Notes: generated from the letters alone by a model not told the origin. DNA of 64,000 bases from Maribacter sp. (GCA_002749285.1 PDPR01000014.1:99727-163726), one strand, 5' to 3'; positions 26,514-36,883 are shown, counted from the stretch's first letter. Made by a program: numbers and translations.

Positions 26514-27707
26514 CTAACCCAGAACCTCCTTGACCTTATCGGCTGCCTCTTGGAACTGAACGGCCGAATGCACGGCCAATCCGGAATTATCGATAATCTC
26601 TTTGGCCAATTCGGCATTGGTTCCCTGTAATCGTACGATTATCGGTACTTTAATGGCATCCCCCATGTTCTTATAGGCATCGACTACCCCTTGGGCCACC
26701 CTGTCACAACGTACAATCCCACCAAATATATTAATCAATATAGCTTTTACCGCAGGGTCTTTAAGAATAATACGGAAGGCTTCCTCTACCCTTTTGGCAT
26801 CAGCGGTACCACCTACATCCAAGAAGTTGGCAGGTTCACCCCCGGCCATTTTGATAAGGTCCATCGTAGCCATGGCCAAACCTGCACCATTGACCATGCA
26901 ACCTACATTACCGTCCAAGTCAACATAGCTCAGACCCACTGACCTTGCTTCAACTTCGATAGGATTCTCCTCCCTCAAATCACGCATTTCAGCATATTGT
27001 TTTCTTCGGTACAAAGCATTGTCATCTATAGATACCTTTGCATCAACGGCCATAATCTTATCATCGGAAGTCTTTAAAACGGGATTGATCTCGAACATAT
27101 TCGAGTCACTTTCGACATAGGCCCTATACAATGCCGTGACAAATTTGGTCATTTCCTTAAAGGCAGTACCGGACAAGCCCAGGTTGAATGCGATCTTTCG
27201 GGCTTGAAAGGGAAGAAGCCCTGTTGTGGGATCAACCTCCTCGGTAAAAATCAAATGCGGTGTCTTATCGGCCACTTCCTCAATATCCATTCCCCCTTCC
27301 GTAGAGTACATGACCATATTACGGCCTTTACCACGGTCCAACAATACGGACATGTAAAATTCACTGGTTTCGCTATCACCGGGATAATAGACATCCTCAG
27401 CAACCAAAACCTGATGGACTTTCTTTCCTTCGGCCGAGGTCTGGGGAGTAACAAGGTTCATGCCAATGATACTATCCGCAATATCCTCCACCTCCTTAAG
27501 GTTCTTCGCCAGTTTCACACCACCGCCTTTACCGCGGCCACCTGCATGCACCTGTGCCTTAATGACATGCCATCCTGTTCCTGTCTCCCCTGTCAATTGT
27601 TTGGCTGCCGCAACAGCTTCCTTGGGGCTATGTGCCACAATACCACGTTGTATACGCACACCAAAACTTGCTAAAATCTCTTTTCCCTGATATTCGTGAA
27701 GGTTCAT
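26514..27707 (-). CDS. sucC: Succinate-CoA ligase, ADP-forming, subunit beta
   Basis: TCA-cycle enzyme subunit that, with SucD, converts succinyl-CoA to succinate while making ATP or GTP. It starts MNLHEYQGKEILASFGV, shows the ATP-grasp GRGKGGGVKLA region, and carries CMVNGAGLAMATMD and GGIVRCDRVAQG near the C-terminus. Length of 397 aa is standard. sucD is not adjacent, which is common in this family. Own promoter and terminator make it monocistronic here. Confidence 0.97.
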   Translation of the reverse strand: MNLHEYQGKEILASFGVRIQRGIVAHSPKEAVAAAKQLTGETGTGWHVIKAQVHAGGRGKGGGVKLAKNLKEVEDIADSIIGMNLVTPQTSAEGKKVHQVLVAEDVYYPGDSETSEFYMSVLLDRGKGRNMVMYSTEGGMDIEEVADKTPHLIFTEEVDPTTGLLPFQARKIAFNLGLSGTAFKEMTKFVTALYRAYVESDSNMFEINPVLKTSDDKIMAVDAKVSIDDNALYRRKQYAEMRDLREENPIEVEARSVGLSYVDLDGNVGCMVNGAGLAMATMDLIKMAGGEPANFLDVGGTADAKRVEEAFRIILKDPAVKAILINIFGGIVRCDRVAQGVVDAYKNMGDAIKVPIIVRLQGTNAELAKEIIDNSGLAVHSAVQFQEAADKVKEVLG

Positions 27708-27732
27708 ATTAAGCTACTTATCTGTTCGTAAA

Positions 27733-27740
27733 CAAATGTA
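27733..27740 (-). promoter_or_regulatory. -7 box of sucC
   Basis: TACATTTG on the minus strand, 25 bp before the ATG, predicting a leader of about 18 nt. Confidence 0.6.
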
Positions 27741-27779
27741 GGAAACACACAGGATTTACCCTAATGAATTTGCCGTGAT

Positions 27780-28421
27780 TTATTGTATTTTAAAATCCTC
27801 AAAATCCAAAGGGTCAAAATTCTTGAAGTCCCCGTTCATTTTTATGGTATCTTTTGTCCTACCCACCTCTTTCAACACAGCAATGGTAGTCAACAAATGG
27901 GAATTGATAAATGCCAATCGCTCACTTTCCCTGACCATTTGTAGAACCTGGTATTCCTGCCCATAGGAAAGTCCGATCTTATGTATCAATCCGAATATAT
28001 TGAATTTATCCACTGGCATGGCCTTAAAAGGAATATCCATAAGATCATAGAGCACCTTTATTTTACCCAACACCCCTATTTTCATCTCCTCAGTGGCATC
28101 ATAAATGTCCTCTAAAAATTCAACTTCACCACCAGCATATAATTTTCCTTCCATTTTATCCTGAAAGGACAATATCCTGAAAACCTGTCGGCCCACGCAT
28201 ACCACATCCATCTCACCTTCCCCATACGTGTTCACCACATCCACCAATTGCACCTCGGTACCATAGGCCATTCCATCGTTGATATAGACAGGGATACCAA
28301 AGGTAATCGCCTCTTTACGGCAGTCTTTGATCAATTGCTTATACCTTTCCTCAAAAATATGAAGCGGAACGGTCTCTCCTGGGAAAAAAATCGATTTTAA
28401 AGGGAACAAAGGTAATTGCAT
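27780..28421 (-). CDS. LON substrate-binding-domain protein
   Basis: A 213-aa protein consisting of the N-terminal (LON) domain of Lon protease without ATPase or peptidase parts. It begins LPLFPLKSIFFPGETVPLHIFEERY, the hallmark of the domain, and has the helical second half (LMDIPFKAMPVDKFNIFG). It may bind substrates or act as an adaptor; no function is shown. It lies 72 bp upstream of sucC with its own -7 box. Confidence 0.9.
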   Translation of the reverse strand: MQLPLFPLKSIFFPGETVPLHIFEERYKQLIKDCRKEAITFGIPVYINDGMAYGTEVQLVDVVNTYGEGEMDVVCVGRQVFRILSFQDKMEGKLYAGGEVEFLEDIYDATEEMKIGVLGKIKVLYDLMDIPFKAMPVDKFNIFGLIHKIGLSYGQEYQVLQMVRESERLAFINSHLLTTIAVLKEVGRTKDTIKMNGDFKNFDPLDFEDFKIQ

Positions 28422-28462
28422 GATTTTTTTTAGCTAAAAATACAATTCGACCGGCATTACCG

Positions 28463-28470
28463 CAAATATA
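28463..28470 (-). promoter_or_regulatory. -7 box of the LON-domain gene
   Basis: TATATTTG on the minus strand, 41 bp before the ATG at 28421. Confidence 0.5.
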
Positions 28471-28535
28471 ACCAAGTAGTATAGGTGTTTCATATACAAC
28501 ATTATGTTTTATTTATAAAGCAAACGGTGGTTTTC

Positions 28536-28566
28536 TTGTCCAAACCGAAATAGTACCCTAGTTTTG
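28536..28566 (+). promoter_or_regulatory. lysA promoter with -33 and -7 boxes
   Basis: TTG at 28536-28538 and TAGTTTTG at 28559-28566 are separated by 20 bp, the best-spaced Bacteroidota promoter in the window. The ATG follows 24 bp later. Confidence 0.7.
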
Positions 28567-28590
28567 CCAAAACCCAATTAAAGGAATAAC

Positions 28591-29832
28591 ATGAAGAATG
28601 TTGATTTATTGAAAATCGCCAAAACATATGGCGCCCCAGTCTATATATATGATTCAGAAAAAATCGTTTCCCAATTCAATAGATTGACAAATGCCTTCAA
28701 AGGTGTTGGACGGCTACGTTTGAATTATGCCGTAAAAGCACTATCCAATATATCCATTTTACGCTTAATGAACAGCTTGGGCAGTGGTCTGGACACCGTA
28801 TCCATTCAAGAAGTGCGACTCGGGTTATTGGCTGGTTTCGAACCGGAATCAATAATATTCACCCCGAACGGGGTCTCTTTGGAAGAGATCGAGGAAGCCG
28901 CCAAACTAGGGGTACAAATAAATATCGATAACTTATCCGTACTTGAGCAATTTGGCAGCAAGCATCCCAAAACCCCAGTATGCATCCGCATAAACCCACA
29001 TGTTATGGCCGGGGGCAATTCGAATATCTCCGTAGGACATATCGATTCAAAATTCGGAATCAGTATTCATCAAATCCCACATTTACTACGTATTGTCGAA
29101 TTGACACAAATGAACATCAATGGTATCCATATGCATACAGGTAGTGATATCTTGGATATCGAAGTTTTCCTATATGCATCCGAAATCCTATTCGAAACAG
29201 CAAAAAAATTCAAGAATCTAGATTTTATCGATTTTGGAAGTGGCTTTAAGGTTCCCTACAAAGAAGGGGATATTGAAACAAACGTTAAGGAATTGGGCAA
29301 AAAGCTAACAAATAGATTCAATACATTTTGTAAGGAATATGGCAAGGAATTAACATTGGCATTTGAACCCGGTAAATTTTTGGTGAGCGAATCCGGTTAT
29401 TTTTTGGCCAAGGTCAACGTTATCAAACAAACTACCTCTACGGTTTTCGCCAGTGTTGATTCCGGGTTCAACCACTTGATCAGACCCATGTTGTACGGGG
29501 CCAACCATACGATCGGGAACATCTCAAACCCGAATGGCCGCAAACGTTACTACTCTGTGGTTGGCTATATCTGTGAAACGGATACTTTCGGAAACAACCG
29601 CAGGATCAATGAAATCTCCGAAGGTGATATCCTATGCTTTAAAAATGCCGGGGCCTATTGTTTTAGCATGGCCAGTAATTACAACTCAAGGTTTCGCCCA
29701 CCCGAGGTTCTTTGGCACGACGGGAAGGCCGTTCTGATCCGCGAACGTGAATCATTTGACGACCTGACCAGGAACCAAGTGGACGTAAAGGACCTCTTTA
29801 GTACGCCCAAAGTAGAAATAGCCGGGAAATAA
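28591..29832 (+). CDS. lysA: Diaminopimelate decarboxylase
   Basis: PLP-dependent last step of lysine synthesis (meso-DAP to lysine). The fold-type III PLP lysine lies in LNYAVKALSN. Further motifs are HTGSDI, GSGFKVPY, EPGKFLVSESG and the active-site CETDTFG cysteine region. At 413 aa it is full length. It pairs functionally with dapD at 7.8 kb although the genes are not linked in an operon. Confidence 0.95.
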   Translation: MKNVDLLKIAKTYGAPVYIYDSEKIVSQFNRLTNAFKGVGRLRLNYAVKALSNISILRLMNSLGSGLDTVSIQEVRLGLLAGFEPESIIFTPNGVSLEEIEEAAKLGVQINIDNLSVLEQFGSKHPKTPVCIRINPHVMAGGNSNISVGHIDSKFGISIHQIPHLLRIVELTQMNINGIHMHTGSDILDIEVFLYASEILFETAKKFKNLDFIDFGSGFKVPYKEGDIETNVKELGKKLTNRFNTFCKEYGKELTLAFEPGKFLVSESGYFLAKVNVIKQTTSTVFASVDSGFNHLIRPMLYGANHTIGNISNPNGRKRYYSVVGYICETDTFGNNRRINEISEGDILCFKNAGAYCFSMASNYNSRFRPPEVLWHDGKAVLIRERESFDDLTRNQVDVKDLFSTPKVEIAGK

Positions 29833-29849
29833 AGGTGGGAAATAATCGT

Positions 29850-29857
29850 TACCTTTG
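29850..29857 (+). promoter_or_regulatory. -7 box of the thioredoxin-like gene
   Basis: TACCTTTG, 18 bp after the lysA stop and 36 bp before the next ATG. Confidence 0.5.
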
Positions 29858-29893
29858 TAGCGATAGTTCGACCAAGACACAAAACCACTTATA

Positions 29894-30427
29894 ATGAAAC
29901 CAAGTATGACTCCCTTATATAAGTTTTCACTCTTCCTTTTCCTAGGCTTATTCTCTTTCCTTGGAAATGCCCAGGATGTTGAATGGATGAGCTGGGAACA
30001 AGCCGTAGAACGCGCACAGACCGACAAGAACCCAAAGAAAATCTTTATCGATGTCTATACCGATTGGTGTGGGTGGTGTAAAAAAATGGACAGGGACACC
30101 TTTCAAAATCCCGATGTAGCGGCCTATATGGCCGAGAATTTCTATATGATCAAAATGGATGGTGAAGGCAAGGAACCCATAGAGTTCAAAGGTCAGACCT
30201 ATAATTTCGTACCCTCTGGGAAAAAAGGGTACCATGAGTTCGCGGCTGCATTGATGCAGGGGCGAATGAGTTACCCGACCACAATATTCCTCGATGAGGA
30301 ATTGAATATGCTCTCCCCTGTACCAGGCTATCAAAAACCCGAACCTTTCCTAAATATCGCAAGATATTTCGGGGATGATATCTATCTGGAAAAAGATTGG
30401 GAGGCCTATAGTGGCCAAAGCAAATGA
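29894..30427 (+). CDS. Secreted thioredoxin-fold protein (CGWC)
   Basis: A 177-aa periplasmic thioredoxin-like protein. The signal peptide (to about residue 26, FLGNAQ) precedes a thioredoxin_7-type domain with DVYTDWCGWCKKMDRDTF; the redox pair is Cys-Gly-Trp-Cys near residue 60. YPTTIFLDE supplies the cis-proline. It probably reduces or exchanges disulfides of exported proteins. It is followed by a strong bidirectional terminator. Confidence 0.9.
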   Translation: MKPSMTPLYKFSLFLFLGLFSFLGNAQDVEWMSWEQAVERAQTDKNPKKIFIDVYTDWCGWCKKMDRDTFQNPDVAAYMAENFYMIKMDGEGKEPIEFKGQTYNFVPSGKKGYHEFAAALMQGRMSYPTTIFLDEELNMLSPVPGYQKPEPFLNIARYFGDDIYLEKDWEAYSGQSK

Positions 30428-30444
30428 TAATTCGTTTAAACAAT

Positions 30445-30479
30445 AAAAAAAGAGCTGTTTTTTTAACAGCTCTTTTTTT
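30445..30479. terminator. Strong bidirectional terminator
   Basis: AAAAAAAGAGCTGTT (30445-30459) pairs perfectly with AACAGCTCTTTTTTT (30465-30479) around five T residues. It serves both the thioredoxin-like gene and guaB. Confidence 0.92.
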
Positions 30480-30500
30480 TATTCCAATACCCCTAATAAC

Positions 30501-31973
30501 CTATCGGCTATAATTGGGGGATTCCTTTGTAATGGTCACATCGTGTGGGTGGCTCTCGTTTATTCCACTGGCAGTGATCTTGACAAACCTTCCTTTTTCC
30601 TTTAAGGCCTCGATATCCTTTGCGCCACAATATCCCATACCTGCACGAAGACCCCCTACAAACTGATGGATGCTCTCATACAGTTCACCTTTGTAAGGCA
30701 CTCGCCCAACGATGCCTTCCGGGACCAATTTCTTGATATCATCCTCAACATCTTGAAAATAACGGTCTTTGGAACCTTTCCTCATAGCTTCCACAGAACC
30801 CATACCCCGATATGATTTAAACTTTCTTCCCTCATAAATTATAGTTTCCCCAGGAGATTCCTTTGTGCCGGCCAACAAAGACCCTAACATAACCGTATCG
30901 GCTCCTGCCGCAATTGCTTTGGGAATATCCCCGGTATATCGGATACCACCATCGGCTATGACAGGAACACCACTGCCCTTAATTGCCCCTGAAACCTCAA
31001 GAACAGCAGAGAATTGGGGAAAACCAACTCCTGCAACCACCCTTGTTGTACAGATAGAACCTGGCCCTATCCCTACTTTTACGGCATCGGCACCTGCCTC
31101 GACCAAATACTTGGCGGCTTCAGCTGTTGCTATATTACCCACTATAACTTCCAATTGTGGAAACTTCTTTTTTACTTTTTTAAGCACAGAGACGACCCCT
31201 TTGGTATGACCATGGGCCGTATCGACAACAACAGCATCAACACCGGCCTCCACCAAGGCCTCCGTACGGTCAACAGCATCGTCAGTGACCCCTAAGGCGG
31301 CGGCAACCCGTAGTCGGCCATACTGATCTTTATTGGCACTGGGTTTTTGGGTCAATTTGGCAATATCCCGAAAAGTAATAAGACCAATCAATTTATTGTC
31401 CGGATCCACTATGGGAAGTTTTTCTATTTTACTTTCCTGAAAGACATCCTCGGCCTGTTCCAAGGAAGTCCCTTCCCCAACAGTCACTAAATTTTTCGAG
31501 GTCATTACCTCTGTAATCGGCCTTTCGCTATCTTTTTCAAACCTAAGGTCACGATTCGTAACGATACCGATCAGCTTCCCCCCATCATCAATGATTGGGA
31601 TACCCCCGATACCGAATTCCTTCATATAGGCCTTGGCATCCTTGACCAAACCCGTAGAATGCAAGGTCACGGGATCTAGGATTACCCCACTCTCGGCACG
31701 TTTCACCTTGCGGACTTTCATCGCCTGCTGTTCAATGGTCATATTTTTGTGCAATACACCTATACCGCCCTCTTGGGCGATGGCAATGGCCATTCTGGAT
31801 TCGGTAACCGTGTCCATGGCCGCAGAGACAATGGGTACATTGATCGTAATATTCCTTGTGAATTTTGACTTGATATTTACCTCTCTGGGCAATACTTCTG
31901 AAAATGCAGGTACAAGTAGTACGTCATCATACGTTAAACCTTCCCCGAGAATTTTATTTTGTTGGGCTTCCAT
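30501..31973 (-). CDS. guaB: Inosine-5'-monophosphate dehydrogenase
   Basis: NAD-dependent IMP to XMP step, rate-limiting for guanine nucleotide synthesis. The barrel contains the catalytic loop [15 protein letters not shown] with the active-site Cys. Two CBS domains sit between residues about 95 and 205 ([30 protein letters not shown]). The mobile flap [14 protein letters not shown] is present. At 490 aa it is full length. A perfect 9-bp inverted repeat overlaps the start codon. Confidence 0.97.
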   Translation of the reverse strand: MEAQQNKILGEGLTYDDVLLVPAFSEVLPREVNIKSKFTRNITINVPIVSAAMDTVTESRMAIAIAQEGGIGVLHKNMTIEQQAMKVRKVKRAESGVILDPVTLHSTGLVKDAKAYMKEFGIGGIPIIDDGGKLIGIVTNRDLRFEKDSERPITEVMTSKNLVTVGEGTSLEQAEDVFQESKIEKLPIVDPDNKLIGLITFRDIAKLTQKPSANKDQYGRLRVAAALGVTDDAVDRTEALVEAGVDAVVVDTAHGHTKGVVSVLKKVKKKFPQLEVIVGNIATAEAAKYLVEAGADAVKVGIGPGSICTTRVVAGVGFPQFSAVLEVSGAIKGSGVPVIADGGIRYTGDIPKAIAAGADTVMLGSLLAGTKESPGETIIYEGRKFKSYRGMGSVEAMRKGSKDRYFQDVEDDIKKLVPEGIVGRVPYKGELYESIHQFVGGLRAGMGYCGAKDIEALKEKGRFVKITASGINESHPHDVTITKESPNYSR

Positions 31974-31993
31974 GCAATTAAGGATTAATTGCA
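31973..31993. promoter_or_regulatory. Inverted repeat at the guaB start codon
   Basis: TGCAATTAA (31973-31981) and TTAATTGCA (31985-31993) form a perfect 9-bp dyad with a 3-bp centre. It covers the predicted transcription start and leader and ends on the A of the ATG. It could be an operator or a leader hairpin that limits ribosome access. Confidence 0.45.
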
Positions 31994-31995
31994 GG

Positions 31996-32003
31996 CAAAT
32001 ATA
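31996..32003 (-). promoter_or_regulatory. -7 box of guaB
   Basis: TATATTTG on the minus strand, directly upstream of the inverted repeat, predicting a leader of about 16 nt. Confidence 0.6.
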
Positions 32004-32095
32004 CTACTTTTAATTTACCTGAAGGAGGAGCTATATGAGTTAATATCCGAATCCCAAGGCATGCATCCAACGGGGGATATAGATCACTCCATGCC

Positions 32096-32962
32096 TCAAT
32101 GATATTGGGAAAAGAGCTCTGATGCTTTATTGTGGGCTGCCTCGAACGTCATCCAACATACATTGGTATCGACTTTTTTTGCCGTGAAAAAGGAAAGCAT
32201 TTTTTCAGTAGGCATATTCCCTGTCAGTTCATCCTTGGCCATGGGGCAGCCTCCAAAACCCTGTATGGCCCCATCGAACCTTCTACAGCCAGACCTAAAT
32301 GCCGCCTCTATCTTTTCGTGCCATCCAGCAGGTGTCGTATGCAAATGGGCCCCAAATTCAATATCAGGGTATTTGGGAATCAAATTGGAGAATAAATATT
32401 CGATATTACCAGAAGTTGAAGTACCCACAGTATCGGACAGCGACAGAATACGCACACCCATTTCGGCCAATATTTCCGTCCATTCCCCCACGATACCGAC
32501 ATTCCATGGGTCGCCATAGGGATTTCCGAACCCCATAGAGACATAAGTGACCACCTGCTTGCCATTGACCTCTGCTATATGCAGGATTTCCCTTAATGTT
32601 TCGACCGACTGGGCAATGGTCTTATGGGTATTACGCATTTGGAAATTCTCCGATATTGAAAACGGATATCCCAGATAATCTATATGACCATGTCCGCTGG
32701 CAGCTATAGCCCCTCTTACATTGGCGACAATGGCCAATAATTTGGTAGTGGTCCGGGACAGGTCCAACAAAGAAAGTACTTCTGCGGTATCTACCATTTG
32801 GGGTATGGCCCTGGGGGAAACGAAGCTTCCAAAATCAAGAGTGTCAAAACCACATCCGAGCAAGGACTGTATATACCTCGCCTTTTCCCCCGTAGGGATA
32901 AAATCCTTGATTCCTTGCATGGCATCCCTTGGACATTCTATTATCTTTACCTTATCGGTCAT
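32096..32962 (-). CDS. Hydroxymethylglutaryl-CoA lyase
   Basis: Cleaves HMG-CoA to acetyl-CoA and acetoacetate in leucine degradation. The DRE-TIM-like barrel has IIECPRDAMQGIKDFIPT at the start, where the usual P-R-D-G is P-R-D-A, and the signature GFGGCPMAKDELTGN with the catalytic Cys. Start chosen at ATG 32962, giving 288 aa; the frame extends eight codons further but adds nothing family-like. It lies 32 bp after the LysE-type gene and is probably co-transcribed with it. Confidence 0.9.
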   Translation of the reverse strand: MTDKVKIIECPRDAMQGIKDFIPTGEKARYIQSLLGCGFDTLDFGSFVSPRAIPQMVDTAEVLSLLDLSRTTTKLLAIVANVRGAIAASGHGHIDYLGYPFSISENFQMRNTHKTIAQSVETLREILHIAEVNGKQVVTYVSMGFGNPYGDPWNVGIVGEWTEILAEMGVRILSLSDTVGTSTSGNIEYLFSNLIPKYPDIEFGAHLHTTPAGWHEKIEAAFRSGCRRFDGAIQGFGGCPMAKDELTGNMPTEKMLSFFTAKKVDTNVCWMTFEAAHNKASELFSQYH

Positions 32963-32994
32963 TTTATGGCTTTCAGAGCTTCCCAAAATTACTG

Positions 32995-33627
32995 TTATTT
33001 ATTCGATAATAATATAAATAGTCCTATCCCGACAAATACAAGGACCTGAAGCCATTTCAATACAGAACCAATATTGGAATGTCTTTTTATATATGCAGAA
33101 ATAGACCCCGATAGTATAGCGACAAGACCAAAGACCACGAATGCAACCAACATGAACATCAAGCCCAGTACATAAAATTGGATTACCGTATCCAGGGTCT
33201 CACTATAAAGAAAGCCTGGGAAGAAAGCTAAATAAAATAACGCCACCTTCGGGTTGAGGACATTCATTAAAAAACCCTGCTTAAACAACTCCATAAACCC
33301 CTTTTTCGGCATTTTCATATCTGACAATTGCAATTGGCCATCACTCTTAAAGACTTGATATGCCAAATAAAATAGGTACAGGGCCCCAAAAAGTCTTATA
33401 AGAAAGAAAAACAGTTCACTTTCCTTTATGGCCGCAGATACCCCAAAGGCCAAAAGGGATGTATGGACCAAACAGCCAGAGACCAAACCACCTGCTGTAG
33501 CCAAACCGTATTTTTTGCCATTTACGACACTCTGCATCAAGACGTAGATAACATCGGGGCCAGGGGTTATCGCCAATACAGCGGAAGCTAGGACAAAAGT
33601 CGAAAGGGCATCATAATTCAATGGCAC
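32995..33627 (-). CDS. LysE/RhtB family exporter
   Basis: A 210-aa inner-membrane protein with six hydrophobic segments. The family motif appears early as AITPGPDVIYVLMQSVVNGKKYGL, and the region GGLVSGCLVHTSLLAFGVSA forms the second span. It exports amino acids or related metabolites; the substrate cannot be told from sequence. It heads a two-gene unit with HMG-CoA lyase. Confidence 0.9.
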   Translation of the reverse strand: MPLNYDALSTFVLASAVLAITPGPDVIYVLMQSVVNGKKYGLATAGGLVSGCLVHTSLLAFGVSAAIKESELFFFLIRLFGALYLFYLAYQVFKSDGQLQLSDMKMPKKGFMELFKQGFLMNVLNPKVALFYLAFFPGFLYSETLDTVIQFYVLGLMFMLVAFVVFGLVAILSGSISAYIKRHSNIGSVLKWLQVLVFVGIGLFILLSNK

Positions 33628-33654
33628 GAGGGGTTAAAACCGAAAATATAAATT

Positions 33655-33662
33655 CAAACATA
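33655..33662 (-). promoter_or_regulatory. -7 box of the LysE-type gene
   Basis: TATGTTTG on the minus strand, 27 bp before the ATG. Confidence 0.5.
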
Positions 33663-33779
33663 GAAAAGTTTTCCCAAAACCTTTCCATGTTTTTAAACAA
33701 AAGCCGATTGGAATAGGATTGATAATGTATTTGACCCTTTTGTTCGGCCCGGGGCAAACCCTTTATGCCGACCAGGTAC

Positions 33780-34820
33780 CTAACTCCTGTCCAAAAGAGC
33801 TTTGTTGATTTTTTTGATCAAGGAAGGACCTTCATAAATAAAGCCGGTATATAATTGCACTAGATCCGCACCTGCTTCCAACTTCTCTATGGCATCCTCG
33901 GCAGAATGGATGCCCCCCACACCAATGATAGGAAATGCCTTATTGCTTTTTTCTGCCAAAAAACGAATCACTTCCGTACTTCGACCCTTGACCGGCCTAC
34001 CACTTAATCCTCCTTTTTCCTCCACAAGGAAGATGGAGGACCTTAACCCCTTCCTTGCAATGGTAGTATTCGTGGCAATAACGCCATCTATCTTCGTATC
34101 TTTGACTATTTTGATGATATCGAGCAATTGTGCATCGGAAAGATCAGGTGCTATTTTCAACAGAATAGGTTTTTCGGACAAATTAGGATCTGTGGCCGCT
34201 ATTTTGGTATTCTCTTTTTTAAGTTCCCTCAGCAAAGCCGTCAAAGGCTCCCTGTCCTGCAACTCACGTAGACCTGGGGTATTGGGGGAACTAACATTCA
34301 CCACAAAATAATCAACATGGGGGAAAAGTGCATCAAAACAAATCAGGTAATCCTTAATGGCCTCTGCATTGGGTGTCACCTTGTTCTTACCGATATTTCC
34401 CCCGACAATTACATTATGTTTCTTTTTTAGGCGTTCAACAGCATCAAAGACCCCCTTATTGTTAAACCCCATACGGTTTATGAGTGCTTTGTCTGCCCTT
34501 AGCCTAAATATCCGTTTCTTGGGGTTACCGCTTTGGGGTTTGGGGGTAAGTGTCCCTATTTCCACAAAACCGAATCCGAAATCGGAAAGTTCATTGAACA
34601 AATCAGCATCTTTATCGAAACCGGCCGCAAGCCCTACAGGGTTCTTGAACTTCAATCCGAAAACCTCCTTACCCAATGCTTTGTCCTCTAAGACAAAAAC
34701 CGATTTATACAGTCTTGTGAACCCTAATTTACCTAAGAACCGTAGGATTGAAAAAGTTATATGGTGGACTTTCTCAGGGTCTATTAAAAAAAGAATCGGA
34801 CGGACTAGTAGTTTGTACAT
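33780..34820 (-). CDS. pyrD: Dihydroorotate dehydrogenase (quinone), class 2
   Basis: Membrane-associated FMN enzyme of pyrimidine synthesis that passes electrons to quinone. The N-terminal helical extension (about residues 1-40) for membrane association marks class 2. [14 protein letters not shown] and [12 protein letters not shown] (catalytic Ser) are present, as are the FMN-phosphate segment [11 protein letters not shown] and [10 protein letters not shown]. At 346 aa it is full length. Confidence 0.96.
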   Translation of the reverse strand: MYKLLVRPILFLIDPEKVHHITFSILRFLGKLGFTRLYKSVFVLEDKALGKEVFGLKFKNPVGLAAGFDKDADLFNELSDFGFGFVEIGTLTPKPQSGNPKKRIFRLRADKALINRMGFNNKGVFDAVERLKKKHNVIVGGNIGKNKVTPNAEAIKDYLICFDALFPHVDYFVVNVSSPNTPGLRELQDREPLTALLRELKKENTKIAATDPNLSEKPILLKIAPDLSDAQLLDIIKIVKDTKIDGVIATNTTIARKGLRSSIFLVEEKGGLSGRPVKGRSTEVIRFLAEKSNKAFPIIGVGGIHSAEDAIEKLEAGADLVQLYTGFIYEGPSLIKKINKALLDRS

Positions 34821-34841
34821 GGATTACATAAGGAATTTATA

Positions 34842-34849
34842 CAAAAGTA
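34842..34849 (-). promoter_or_regulatory. -7 box of pyrD
   Basis: TACTTTTG on the minus strand, 21 bp before the ATG. Confidence 0.55.
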
Positions 34850-34910
34850 CAAACTCAATACAAGTAATCAGGCTTACCTGCCCAAATTTGTCAACACATT
34901 CAAGTTAATA

Positions 34911-35360
34911 TCATTTATCGGGAACGCTGTCCCTGTAATTCGTAGGAACTACCCTATAGGGTCGCCGATATGCCTCTTTACAAAGACTAAGATAAAGTTT
35001 GTATTGTTTATCATTGAATACTTTCAGGGTCCGCATATCGATCAAACGTTGGACCATTACCACACTATCACTGATTACCTTGTATTCTTTTGCCAAAACA
35101 CCTAATTCCGCAGGAGAGGTCTGTGGGGATCTTCTCAAGAGATTATCCGCTTGTCTGTTTAACAGTTCATTCCTGTATTTCAATTCGGCACTCCAATTCC
35201 TCATTTTCTCTATTTGTCCTTTATTTAGCTGAAAAACACCGATCAAGGTGGAATCGGGTGTAATACCCACACCAAGGATACAATCATCCTGAGCCTTTAG
35301 GGTAGGTACAGAAATCATGAAAACCAAAAAGAGCGGAAACAATGGTCTTCTTTTCAACAT
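34911..35360 (-). CDS. Secreted helical protein of unknown function
   Basis: A 149-aa protein with a signal peptide (hydrophobic 8-19, cleavage after LKAQ). The mature part starts with a cysteine-containing strand DDCILGVGITPDST and continues as long charged helices (KMRNWSAELKYRNELLNRQ, EYKVISDSVVMVQRLIDMR). The arrangement recalls periplasmic Spy/LTXXQ-like helical proteins, without a match I can defend. It ends 61 bp before the pyrD promoter. Confidence 0.65.
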   Translation of the reverse strand: MLKRRPLFPLFLVFMISVPTLKAQDDCILGVGITPDSTLIGVFQLNKGQIEKMRNWSAELKYRNELLNRQADNLLRRSPQTSPAELGVLAKEYKVISDSVVMVQRLIDMRTLKVFNDKQYKLYLSLCKEAYRRPYRVVPTNYRDSVPDK

Positions 35361-35612
35361 ACTATTTCAATCATAAGAATATAGGGGCAAAATACTAATA
35401 ATTATCCATAAAACTAAAGACACATAAAGTTTATGCAACAACTTACACACCACTCTTGGAGGTTGCCAAAAAATGATATAAAACGGGCCAAGGGAATCAA
35501 ATAGCCCTCTTCACAATGTAGGGCCATTGGCTTTAAACCAATACAAGTAGTCAATTGTAAAATGGAAAAGCCGATAAGGAACCCGGAAACCAAATCTATA
35601 TGGATTATAAGC
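35361..35612. other. Intergenic stretch before pepT, no gene recognised
   Basis: About 250 bp with no supported reading frame. A short hairpin ATTGG/CCAAT lies near 35526-35542. The pepT promoter lies at its right end. Confidence 0.35.
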
Positions 35613-35640
35613 TTGGCAAATAAACAAAATCGTATTTTTG
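35613..35640 (+). promoter_or_regulatory. pepT promoter
   Basis: TTG at 35613-35615 and TATTTTTG at 35633-35640, spacer 17 bp; the ATG follows 16 bp later. Confidence 0.6.
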
Positions 35641-35656
35641 GACAAACAAAAAATCC

Positions 35657-36883
35657 ATGCAACAACTTATCGACCGTTTTTTGGGTTACGTAAAAATCGA
35701 CACACAAAGCAACCCCAATTCAAAAACCACCCCAAGTACCGAGAAACAATGGAACCTCGCCATGGAACTGGCCTATGAACTTGAACGTATTGGGCTAAAA
35801 GAGGTGAGCATTGATGAAAACGCCTATATAATGGCCACCCTACCCAGCAATGTGGAAAAGGAGGTCCCGACCATAGGTTTTATTTCCCATTTTGACACTT
35901 CCCCTGACTATAATGGCAAAAATATAAACCCTCAAATCATCAAGAACTATGATGGCAAGGATATTACCCTGAACAAAGAAAAAAACATTATCCTCTCCCC
36001 CGATTATTTTGATGACCTATTACAATACAAAGGCCAAACCCTGATTACGACCGATGGCACTACTTTGCTTGGTGCTGACGATAAAGCAGGCATTGCCGAA
36101 ATCGTGACCGCCATGGAATATATGGTCCACCATCCTGAAATAAAACACGGTAAGGTAAGGGTGGGCTTCACCCCCGATGAGGAAATTGGTCGGGGCGCGC
36201 ATAAATTCGATGTGGGGAAATTCGGTGCGGATTGGGCCTATACCATGGATGGAAGTCAAATCGGGGAATTGGAGTATGAGAATTTCAATGCGGCAAGTGC
36301 CAAAGTGACAATAACGGGCAAAAGCGTACACCCTGGTTATGCAAAAGGCAAAATGATCAATGCCATTAGTATTGCCAACGAATTCATAGGAATCCTACCC
36401 CCTGAGGAAACCCCGCAGAACACAACGGGCAGAGAAGGTTTCTTCCATATACACCATCTCAAAGGCGAAATAGAACATGCCGAATTTGAATTGATCATTA
36501 GGGACCATGACAAAGATAAGTTCGGGAAAAGGAAAGAACTACTCATACAGATCACCAAAAAATTAAATACTATTTATGGCTCTTGTGTCCAACTCGAAAT
36601 AAAGAATCAATATTTCAATATGCGTGAAAAGGTTGAACCCGTTTTCCATATTGTCGAGATAGCCAAAGAAGCGATGGAGAAAACCGGGGTCACACCGATC
36701 ATAAAACCCATCAGAGGGGGGACAGATGGTTCACAACTGAGTTTCATGGGGCTTCCCTGTCCGAATATTTTTGCAGGTGGACATAATTTTCATGGAAAAT
36801 ACGAGTACGTCCCTGTTGAGAGCATGCTCAAGGCCGTTGCCGTTATCATTAAGATATGTGAGTTGACCGCAAAAAAAATGTAA
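35657..36883 (+). CDS. pepT: Peptidase T (tripeptide aminopeptidase)
   Basis: Cytoplasmic M20-family dinuclear zinc peptidase releasing N-terminal residues from tripeptides. Zinc-binding motifs are visible: [10 protein letters not shown] near residue 79, LGADDKAG near residue 139, and DEEIGRG near residue 175. [17 protein letters not shown] near the C-terminus is typical of PepT. At 408 aa it is standard length. Confidence 0.96.
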   Translation: MQQLIDRFLGYVKIDTQSNPNSKTTPSTEKQWNLAMELAYELERIGLKEVSIDENAYIMATLPSNVEKEVPTIGFISHFDTSPDYNGKNINPQIIKNYDGKDITLNKEKNIILSPDYFDDLLQYKGQTLITTDGTTLLGADDKAGIAEIVTAMEYMVHHPEIKHGKVRVGFTPDEEIGRGAHKFDVGKFGADWAYTMDGSQIGELEYENFNAASAKVTITGKSVHPGYAKGKMINAISIANEFIGILPPEETPQNTTGREGFFHIHHLKGEIEHAEFELIIRDHDKDKFGKRKELLIQITKKLNTIYGSCVQLEIKNQYFNMREKVEPVFHIVEIAKEAMEKTGVTPIIKPIRGGTDGSQLSFMGLPCPNIFAGGHNFHGKYEYVPVESMLKAVAVIIKICELTAKKM

